From positions 62,001-126,000 of IMG/VR virus record IMGVR_UViG_3300031951_000022: DNA of 64,000 nt; one strand, 5' to 3'. Below the pieces are notes generated by a model. The model had not been told where the DNA came from. It was given only the letters and a program-made list of their open reading frames with translations, and made no database searches. The translations under genes and the position numbers were made by a program. Below are positions 24,518 through 32,600 of this stretch, in pieces. How positions within the stretch are numbered: the first letter of the stretch is position 1; the number at the start of each line of letters is the position of its first letter. This DNA comes from a virus.

Positions 24518-25152
24518 ACTTATCTTTAAAAATTTTAGAAACTAATCAAATTATTCAAAAGGAAATTCTTCAAGCTCTACTACCACAAGTAGATATCTAT
24601 ATGACTAGGATTATGGGTAATCTTAAAGAAAAACTACCTCCTATTGTGTCCAAAGCTATTACCAACAGACCAGAATATATGAGCTTAGTTAGCGGTAGAT
24701 TAAGACTAGAATTAGGAATACCGGACGCTTCTACCAAAGTATCACAACTAATACAAATATGGATCTCTAATATTCAATACACATACAAAAAACCACAAAT
24801 TAGTGGTGGCGCTATTAAAAGCTCTTTTTCTGCATCTCTAATCAAGAACGATTTTTCAGATGTAACTAATACTGAAGCAGGATCTGTGCAGGACAATATA
24901 AGAGGTTATAGTTTGCCTTGGTTAGAATGGTTGTTATTAGATGGCAATCGCACTATTGTTCCTAATCAGTCTGTAGTTATCGGACCCAATAACAGTTCTC
25001 GTACTGGAATGGCTATTATGAGAGAATCTCCGGGAGGATGGAAAGTTCCAGCAGAATTTACAGGAACTATCAACGACAACTGGATCACACGAGCGATAGA
25101 AGATGCTGCCCCAGACATTAACAATTTATTAAACAGGATTATGAAATCATGA
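24514..25152 (+). CDS. Tail-completion or neck protein candidate
   Basis: A 212-residue protein starting MNLSLKILETNQIIQKEILQ and containing MAIMRESPGGWKVPAEFTG. An ATGA overlap with the previous stop selects 24514; an ATG at 24502 is also possible. The last part (DNWITRAIEDAAPDINNLLN) resembles the C-terminal helix of tail-completion proteins of the HK97 gp10 type. Its stop overlaps the next start, so the connector genes form a coupled chain. Confidence 0.55.
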   Translation: MNLSLKILETNQIIQKEILQALLPQVDIYMTRIMGNLKEKLPPIVSKAITNRPEYMSLVSGRLRLELGIPDASTKVSQLIQIWISNIQYTYKKPQISGGAIKSSFSASLIKNDFSDVTNTEAGSVQDNIRGYSLPWLEWLLLDGNRTIVPNQSVVIGPNNSSRTGMAIMRESPGGWKVPAEFTGTINDNWITRAIEDAAPDINNLLNRIMKS

Positions 25153-26105
25153 GCTGCGAACACAACACCACCTTCAAAGGCATCAACAGTATATCTGATG
25201 ATCTATTACTAAATATAGTAGAATCAAACTTTAAAACTTTCTTCGATTGGGCATTTCTGCATATAGGGGCGTGGTTTGATGCCTCTGCCGCTAATAGCGG
25301 AACAATTTACGCCAATAGACCTCCTGCACAACTATTAGCTGTAGACGATATGTCTTATACAGACGGTAGGGTTTGGCAAGGGGTTAGAAAAGATTGGGTG
25401 TGGGAATATGAGTCTGTTTTTAATAGTGGGTCTCCTATTCAAATTAGTGGTGTTTATGTCAACAACAACTATGTGCCGTATGCTAGTGGTGGCTTTGTTG
25501 TGAACTATCCAGAAGGTAAAATTATTTTTGATAATCCGATATCAACTAATAGTTCGGTCAAAATCAACCATAGTTATAGATATGTGCAAGTTTATAGAGC
25601 AAGCGATAGTCCTTGGTTCAATGTTTTACAGTATCCGACATTCAATAATTCTTTGCCAGATATTCAGCAAATTTCGACGGGAGAGTGGTCAATAGGCTCA
25701 CAACATAGAGTTCAATTGCCATGCATTATTATAGATCCAGTACCCAGATCACGATCAAGACCTTATGAAATAGGCAATACAAGCTTATGGCTAGAACAAG
25801 ATATTGCTTTTTATGTTTTAGCCGAAAGTAAAAATGAAAGAAATAAACTTCTTGATATTATTCGTTTACAACAAGATCTAACTATTCAGCTTTACAATAC
25901 TAATAGCTTAACTCAAAACGATCAATATCCTCTAGATTATAATGGCGATTTAAAAAATAATCCATTAATGTATCCAGATATGATTGATCAATATCCTTGG
26001 AGAAAGTGTTTTATTAAGAATATTAGCCTATTTGAGATCGATTCTACAACTCCAGGTTTACACCAAGGCATGGCAAGGGCTACCGTGGAAATAATTTCTG
26101 GTTGA
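25149..26105 (+). CDS. Virion structural protein, possible tail terminator
   Basis: A 318-residue protein, beta-rich with many aromatic residues (WVWEYESVF, SPWFNVLQYP). It lies between connector and tail-tube genes, where a tail terminator or tail-tip protein is expected. It is too large for a standard tail terminator, so a fused or distinct virion protein is the alternative. The start overlaps the previous stop (ATGA). Confidence 0.5.
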   Translation: MSCEHNTTFKGINSISDDLLLNIVESNFKTFFDWAFLHIGAWFDASAANSGTIYANRPPAQLLAVDDMSYTDGRVWQGVRKDWVWEYESVFNSGSPIQISGVYVNNNYVPYASGGFVVNYPEGKIIFDNPISTNSSVKINHSYRYVQVYRASDSPWFNVLQYPTFNNSLPDIQQISTGEWSIGSQHRVQLPCIIIDPVPRSRSRPYEIGNTSLWLEQDIAFYVLAESKNERNKLLDIIRLQQDLTIQLYNTNSLTQNDQYPLDYNGDLKNNPLMYPDMIDQYPWRKCFIKNISLFEIDSTTPGLHQGMARATVEIISG

Positions 26106-26136
26106 TTCGGAACCTTTAGTGTATCATAAAATAAGA

Positions 26137-26164
26137 TTAATATAGCAAAATACCATCATATAAT
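26137..26164 (+). promoter_or_regulatory. Possible promoter before the tail tube gene
   Basis: TTAATA, 16 bp, TATAAT (consensus -10 with a weak -35) on the plus strand in the 100-bp gap before the tail tube gene. Confidence 0.4.
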
Positions 26165-26206
26165 TAGTTATCACTAAACTACATTTCAATTAAGTGGAGA
26201 TAAATT

Positions 26207-27307
26207 ATGGCCAATAATCGTATCTATTATGCAATTCAACAGGTTAAACTAGGCCCCGCAGCAGGCGTCATGGCTCCCATAAACGGCTTACAAACTGTTG
26301 GCATGACAACAAACTTTAATCTAGAGCAAGTGTTTGAAATGGGTCAGTTGGCTATCTATCAAAACATCGAAAACGTACCAGATGTGGAAGTCACACTTAA
26401 TAAGGTTCTTGATGGTTATCCACTAGTATATGTTTTAGCTACTGAAGAAGGCTCTAGTGTCGCTACTGGTCTTACCGCAGTGAATCCAACAATTGCTGGT
26501 CGCCAAAATGCTCGTTGCGATATGAGACTATCTATTTTCAACGACACCAATGTGAGTTCTAGTGGTAATTCTATTGCTAATGTTACATGTTCTGGTATGT
26601 ATGTGAGTAGTGTAAGTTATACGTTTCCAGTTGATGGAAATTTTACAGAAGACGTAACACTAGTAGGAAACAATAAGGTTTGGGGTGGTGTAGTAACTGG
26701 TTCTTTTGCCGGAAATAATGATGAGCCATTATCTGCAACCGGTGTTGGTCGCAGACAATATCTAAGTATGGCTAATTGCAGATTTCCTACTCAAATCCCA
26801 GGCATCTCAGGAGACGGCACCAACGCATTATTAGGTAATGGCAGTGGTTACGCAGCACACTTCCAGAATATCTCAGTAAGTTGCGATTTTGGTCGTGAAG
26901 CCATTAGCGAACTAGGCACATTTGCTCCGTATCATCGCTATGTAACATTTCCTGTTGAAGTTACTAGTGAGTTTGAATTAGTTGCTGTTTCTGGAGATAT
27001 GATTAATGCCACAGAAAGTGGATATTATAGAGGCTTAACTGGTACAACGGTCGCTACACCAAGCGATACAGGCTGTGTTGCTCGTCATAATCTATTAGAT
27101 CAAACAATCTTCTTAGAAACATGCGAAGGCACCAGAATTTATCTTGGCACCAAGAATAAACTAACTAGTGTTAACTACACAGGTGGTGATACTGGTGGTG
27201 GTAACGTGAATGTCACATATAGCTATAGTACATTTAATGACTTTGTTGTGGCTCACTCTGGTGGTGATTTTTATAGTCAATTAGCCGGTAGTACATATAC
27301 TCCATAA
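26207..27307 (+). CDS. Major tail tube protein
   Basis: A 366-residue protein, Gly/Ser/Thr/Val-rich with a beta-strand pattern (VPDVEVTLNKVLDGYPLVYV, then VSSVSYTFPVDGNFTEDVTL). Position just before tail chaperones and the tape measure, and the length, fit the protein that stacks into the tail tube. AAGTGGAGATAAATT precedes the ATG. The gap upstream may hold its own promoter, as expected for an abundant protein. Confidence 0.8.
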   Translation: MANNRIYYAIQQVKLGPAAGVMAPINGLQTVGMTTNFNLEQVFEMGQLAIYQNIENVPDVEVTLNKVLDGYPLVYVLATEEGSSVATGLTAVNPTIAGRQNARCDMRLSIFNDTNVSSSGNSIANVTCSGMYVSSVSYTFPVDGNFTEDVTLVGNNKVWGGVVTGSFAGNNDEPLSATGVGRRQYLSMANCRFPTQIPGISGDGTNALLGNGSGYAAHFQNISVSCDFGREAISELGTFAPYHRYVTFPVEVTSEFELVAVSGDMINATESGYYRGLTGTTVATPSDTGCVARHNLLDQTIFLETCEGTRIYLGTKNKLTSVNYTGGDTGGGNVNVTYSYSTFNDFVVAHSGGDFYSQLAGSTYTP

Positions 27308-27349
27308 TTGACTTAAACAAAAGACTCTGGAATTTTGTAGATAAGGACT

Positions 27350-28396
27350 ATGGATCAAACAACAGTAGGAATATATCTATCCAGAATTTTATCTGGGTAC
27401 TATATCTTTTTTTATCGTGGACAAAAATATAAACTCATATATCCTAATATGGATATAAAGTATGAGGCAGATATTTACGCCCAAGAGGAATATGAAAATA
27501 ATAAGTTTAATGATTGGATTTCTGATGATATGATTGTGGATAGTTTGGTTAGTATAGGAATGTGGTCATATAATGGCGATGATAATATAAAAAATATTGA
27601 GAAGCAGATAGAGGATCTTAAGGTAGATTTATATCAAAACTTTTTAAATCCACCAAAACTTAAATCTGTTCGTCGCACCCTAAACAATACAAAGAACACA
27701 TATGATAAGCTTTATCAGATTAGACATTCTTTAGACTCATGTACAGTTAAAGGTTATTGTAATGTTCTTAAAAATCAATATTTATTAATGCACAGTATAT
27801 ATGACAATAGCAATAATTTAGTATTTAATTCTAAAGATGCCGATTTTCAATTACTCAACTCTTTAGCGTCTATTATTGCAGAAAATACTATAGACCTTAA
27901 AACATTTCGCAGCATCGCTAGAGATGACGTATGGAAAAATTACTGGTCCGCTAATAATAATTATGTTTTTGATCAACCAACTATTAATTGGACAGACGAG
28001 CAAAAAACTTTAGTTGTATTAACTAAAATGTATGATAATGCATATCAACACCCAGAATGTCCAGAAGAAAAAGTAATTAATGATGACGATATGTTTGATG
28101 GTTGGATGATTTTACAGCGCAGAGAACACGAAAAAAATAAGAATAAAAATAGAACAGAGAAACTTTTAGAGGGTAAAAAATTAGGAAAAGCGGGTGAGAT
28201 ATTTATAATGGCTAATTCCCAAGAAGAAGCACAAAACATATATGACTTGAACGATATAACATCAAGACATATTATAAAAGAAAGACATTCTACTATTATT
28301 GGTACTAATAATGATGTTAGTGATTCACAGTTGCCAGATGTTAAGCGAAATATGGTAGTACAAAGTAATCAACAATTCAAAGATACTAGGAAATAA
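27350..28396 (+). CDS. Tail assembly chaperone candidate
   Basis: A 348-residue protein starting MDQTTVGIYLSRILSGYYIF. A helical core (IEKQIEDLKVDLYQNFLNPP, then SVRRTLNNTKNTYDKLYQIR) is a pattern I know from long-tailed phage proteins encoded between tail tube and tape measure. It probably keeps the tape measure soluble before tail assembly. The C-terminus is charged and unstructured. It ends four bases before the next gene. Confidence 0.6.
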   Translation: MDQTTVGIYLSRILSGYYIFFYRGQKYKLIYPNMDIKYEADIYAQEEYENNKFNDWISDDMIVDSLVSIGMWSYNGDDNIKNIEKQIEDLKVDLYQNFLNPPKLKSVRRTLNNTKNTYDKLYQIRHSLDSCTVKGYCNVLKNQYLLMHSIYDNSNNLVFNSKDADFQLLNSLASIIAENTIDLKTFRSIARDDVWKNYWSANNNYVFDQPTINWTDEQKTLVVLTKMYDNAYQHPECPEEKVINDDDMFDGWMILQRREHEKNKNKNRTEKLLEGKKLGKAGEIFIMANSQEEAQNIYDLNDITSRHIIKERHSTIIGTNNDVSDSQLPDVKRNMVVQSNQQFKDTRK

Positions 28397-28399
28397 CTT

Positions 28400-28702
28400 A
28401 TGGACAATATGCATAAAACAATTTTAACTAAAAGATTTCAAACCACAATGATTGGTGCGTTATTCGAATTTGAAAAAGTGTTTGGTTATTTATGGGGTCA
28501 AGACAAGCACGAGGATGAATTGACTAATAAAGAATTGGATTTTTTGGACAGATGGGATAGTGTCAGGAATCAAATTTTGAATAATGGTAATAGTCAGCTT
28601 CGTAAGGCTATTGCTGATCTAGATAAAGTAAATGGACAAATCAAATATAACTACCGTTTTTACCAAAAGAAAGAGGAATCAAATGAAGACCCAAAACTTT
28701 AA
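28400..28702 (+). CDS. Small tail chaperone component
   Basis: A 100-residue protein containing FEFEKVFGYLWGQ, an aromatic motif found in small phage proteins at this place. Its stop (CTT TAA G) is a possible +1 frameshift site into the next gene (see 28696-28703). It probably works with the neighbouring chaperones. Confidence 0.6.
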   Translation: MDNMHKTILTKRFQTTMIGALFEFEKVFGYLWGQDKHEDELTNKELDFLDRWDSVRNQILNNGNSQLRKAIADLDKVNGQIKYNYRFYQKKEESNEDPKL

Positions 28703-29543
28703 GATTATCAATAAAGAAGGCAAGGAAGTAGAACTTTTAGTCAGGTCTCCTTCTGCTGAAGATCAGAAGCAGGCTACTAAAGTTTATAATCAAGCTTTTA
28801 GTGACGCTATTAAGTCTAAGGCTATAGTCAGAGCTAAATTAGATGATGTATTAACAGAACAGGGACTATGGGACGGCAACAAACAGGTCAAGTTTTTAGA
28901 ATATCAAACAACTATTCTTGAGGGTGAGAGACAACTCGCTAAGGGCGGTATTTCCATCAATCAAGCTAGAGATATTGCCCTAAATATGAAAAAGGCAAGA
29001 GAAGATCTAAAAGAGCTAATTTCTGTTAAGACTAATTTAGACATACATACTGCCGAAGGACAGGCCGATAATGCTCGCTTTAATTATTTAGTTTCAGCTT
29101 GTACGGTGTATAGTGATACTAAAGAGCAATATTTTAAAGGTTATGATGATTATCTAAATAGATCAGGAGAAGTAGCAGCCCTACTTTCTGCTCAACATTT
29201 GGCCGCAATGATATATGGTTTGGACAATGATTATGAAGATAAGTTACCAGAAAACAAGTTTTTAAAGAAATACAAGTTTGTTGATACTAAACTTAGACTC
29301 ATAAACAAAGAAGGTAAGCTAGTAGATAGTGATGGTAGACTGATTGACGAAAGTGGTCGATTTATCAACGATAAGGGTGAGTTTGTTGATAAAGACGGTA
29401 ATGTCGTTGATCAAGAGGGTGACTATGTAGTAGACTTTAAACCATTTTTAGATGATAATGGACAACCAGTACTTGTGGAAGAAAAAAAGGATGAAACCAT
29501 CAACACAACTAGCGAGATTACAGAAGAAAAACAAACTAGTTAG
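28683..29543 (+). CDS. Tail assembly chaperone candidate with degenerate repeats
   Basis: A 286-residue protein starting MKTQNFKIINKEGKEVELLV. The last 80 residues hold four or more degenerate copies of a 9-10 residue unit (GKLVDSDGRL, GRFINDKGEF, GNVVDQEG), an acidic repeat tail. AAGAGGAATCAA precedes the ATG at 28683. The start overlaps the end of the 100-residue gene by 20 bases in the +1 frame. A fused product by frameshift at 28697-28702 would give a two-form chaperone. Confidence 0.65.
   Translation: MKTQNFKIINKEGKEVELLVRSPSAEDQKQATKVYNQAFSDAIKSKAIVRAKLDDVLTEQGLWDGNKQVKFLEYQTTILEGERQLAKGGISINQARDIALNMKKAREDLKELISVKTNLDIHTAEGQADNARFNYLVSACTVYSDTKEQYFKGYDDYLNRSGEVAALLSAQHLAAMIYGLDNDYEDKLPENKFLKKYKFVDTKLRLINKEGKLVDSDGRLIDESGRFINDKGEFVDKDGNVVDQEGDYVVDFKPFLDDNGQPVLVEEKKDETINTTSEITEEKQTS
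28696..28703 (+). promoter_or_regulatory. Possible +1 frameshift site CTT-TAA-G
   Basis: The stop of the 100-residue gene is CTT TAA G. A +1 step (skip T, read AAG) enters the frame of the next gene at its residue 7. CTT before a stop is the core of the prfB site (CTT TGA C). No close Shine-Dalgarno stimulator is seen, unlike prfB. Confidence 0.35.
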
Positions 29544-29572
29544 TAGTCCTAAATTTTATACATCATTTGAAT

Positions 29573-29612
29573 ATATCCCCAAAGAATTAACTTCTTTTGG
29601 GGATATTTTTTA
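29573..29612 (+). terminator. Rho-independent terminator or attenuator before the tape measure
   Basis: A stem atatccccaaa-gaa / ttcttttggggatat (about 14 pairs with one bulged base) with a short loop is followed by T(6-7). It lies only 16 bases before the tape measure ATG, so it can reduce read-through into the largest gene or sequester its start. Confidence 0.85.
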
Positions 29613-29627
29613 TAGAAGAGCTTAAAC

Positions 29628-32600
29628 ATGGCACAAGGCTTTAACTTAACAGCAGAAATTAATCTAAGAGGGCCAAGTAATATCAGGACTGTAGTGGCTG
29701 ATATTAGAAGACAGCTAGGTAGTATAGATGTTAACATTAATCCTAGGTTGGATCAAAATGCAGCTCGTAATATTACCAGTCTTAATAATAGCCTAACCAG
29801 ACTCAATTCCACGCTATCAGCCACCAGAACTTCTGCCACAGACGCAGCCAGAGCTATTAGAGATCTAACACAAGCTGCCAATGGTCTAGGCAATAGATCT
29901 ATTCAGCAAAATATCAATAACGCTGCTGCCGCATGTCAAAATCTTGGTAGGTCAGCGGGAGGTGCCGGTGGAGACATAGGTGGCGCCTCTACTAGAATAG
30001 AAGAGTTTGGTAGACAGTCAGCTTTAGCCGTTAGACGTTTTGCTGCATTCAGCTTAGTAACGGGCACGATATATGCTTTAACAGGAGCTATCAGTAGGGG
30101 TATAGATGCTTTTATTGATTTCGATAAAGAGTTTGTTAGATTACAACAGGTTACCGGAGAAAGTGCTAAAGGATTAAAGGGACTAGCCAACGCTATAACT
30201 TCTTTATCAACAAGCTTGGGCGTAAACTCAGCAGAACTAACTACCGTAGCTGTGACTCTCGCACAGGCTGGTTTAAGTGCGACAGACACTAAGAGAGCGT
30301 TAGATGCATTAGCGAAAAGTTCATTAGCTCCATCGTTCGACGATATTAATGAAACTGTGGAAGGTAGTATTGCTTTAATGAGACAGTTCGGCATTGGAGC
30401 TAACGATCTAGAAAAAGCCCTAGGCTCTATTAATGCTGTATCAGCAAAGTTCGCTGTAGAAGCTAGCGATATTATTACTGCTATTCAGCGTACGGGTGGT
30501 GTATTTGCCACAGCCAGTAGAGGTGTGAGCGAAGGCACAGATGCTCTTAATGAATTTATTGCAGTTTTTACAAGTGTACGACAAACTACTCGTGAAAGTG
30601 CAGAAACTATTGCTACTGGTTTAAGAACAGTATTTACTCGTATTCAAAGAGGTCAAACAATAGATGCTCTTAAAGAATTCGGTATTGAGTTGACAGATCT
30701 AGAGGATAAATTCGTAGGACCATTTGAAGCTATCAGAAGACTGAGTGAAGGTCTTAGTACATTAGATCCAAGAGATGTAAGGTTTTCACAGATCGTAGAA
30801 GAGCTTGGTGGCTTTAGACAAATCGGCAAGGTTATTCCATTAATTCAGCAGTTCGCCGTTGCCCAACAGGCTTTAAAAACAGCACAAACAGGACAAGACT
30901 CTTTGGCGGCCGATGCTGCAACAGCACAATTATCTTTAGCTAATCAAATAGCAAAAGTTAGAGAAGAATTTACGGCACTTATAAGATCAATAGGCGAGAG
31001 TGAAAGTTTTAGAAGTTTCGTAAGTCTCGCCTTACAATTAGCTAGCGCTCTTATTCAGGTGGCTGATGCTGCCAAGGGAGTGCTGCCCGCTTTAACTGCT
31101 ATTGCTGCTATTAGAGGTGCCTCGTTTTTAACTCAGTTCGTCACTGGGTTTGGTGGTGGTATTGGTGGTGGTCGTGGTGGTCGTGGCCCTCGTAGATTTG
31201 CTACTGGTGGTTTAGTGCCAGGATCGGGTAATAGAGATACTGTTCCTGCTATGCTCACTCCCGGCGAGTTTGTTATACGTAAAAAAGCCGTAGAACAAAT
31301 TGGAACAGATAATCTGCTTAATATGAATAAAGGCGGGAGAGTTATCAGTCCTGCTGCGACTGAGTCTAAAATGCCACAGCTTTTTATGGAGCGTGGAGGA
31401 GACGTTTCTAATGAAATTAGACAACAGTTAGATACAGGAAGAAAATCACAAGGGTTCTCTGGTCAGACAGCAGCTAAAGGACTAGGGAAAATTACATCCT
31501 TAAGTGAGCAAATCGCACTATCTCCAGATCTTAACGACGTTTATGGTGGTGCGTTTTTAAGTCCAGAGGGTAGTGTAAGAGATCTTAAGGGTTCATTAGA
31601 TAAAAATATAATATCTTCTATTGTTAAAGGAACAGATGCTTATAAAGTTTTATCTAGAGCTAGTGCTCAAACCCCAGAAGGTAAACTTGTATTAGGAGAA
31701 TTAAAGAATATTGAAAAAGCAGCCCAGGCTAAAGGTGATTTTAGTTTGGTTGCTGAGTCGCTCGCTAAAAGTAAATCAGAAAAAATAGAAAATACTATTT
31801 TAGGTAAAGTTTATGATGCTGTTGAAGATGGCTCCAAAGAACTTTCTTCTGCAACAAGGATATCTACAGGAGGAGCATCAGAAGCTACAAGAATTTTAAA
31901 ACAGTCTAATATAGATAATGTCATTGGTAATATTTATGAAGCTATTATTAGTAATGCTGGCTCTCCATATAACGAAAAGGATAGAGACTCTAGCAACGAA
32001 GCTTTCGATTTTCCGTCGGGGTTGGGGTCTGTTGCTTCAAATTTTGGTTCTGGTAGATTAGCTAAAATTATTACAGACGCTAAAACAAGATTTACCTCTG
32101 GGAATATATCATCATTTCTTAATAAAGTAAAGAATTTTGAAAGTAAAAAACTATCTAAAGAAGTAGAAGCCATCTTAGATAGACCAGATATTTTATCAGG
32201 ATTTAGTACGCGAGAGCTAGCAGATAAAAGAGCTTCTAGTGCTAGGTCTGAAGTAAAAAGATTGGTTGATACCAGGATACAAAGAAGAGCATCTGGTGGG
32301 TCCATATCTGGCGAAGACACTGTTCCTGCCATGTTAACCCCCGGCGAATTTATAATTAATAAAAAAGCAGCAAAAAGAATTGGTTCATCTAGTTTACATA
32401 ATCTAAATAGGGCAGATAGAATTGGATACAATAAGGGTGGTGCTGTAGGACATATTCAACATTTTGCTAGTGGCGGTGGAGTACAAAAGTTTTTTGCTGG
32501 TGGGGCTGTTGCCGGTGTGAGAATGTTATTCACATCTATGCCTAGAATTATACAAGGTTTTCAAAGACTATCTACTTCTGTTCAAACAAGTTCTAAAGGC

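Noticed and set aside
27307-27350. TTGACT in the gap after the tail tube gene as a promoter
   Set aside because: No acceptable -10 lies 16-18 bp downstream.
29936-30394. Minus-strand open frame of 152 codons inside the tape measure gene
   Set aside because: It is the mirror of the tape measure coding sequence, without ribosome binding site or promoter, and several similar mirrors exist in the same gene.
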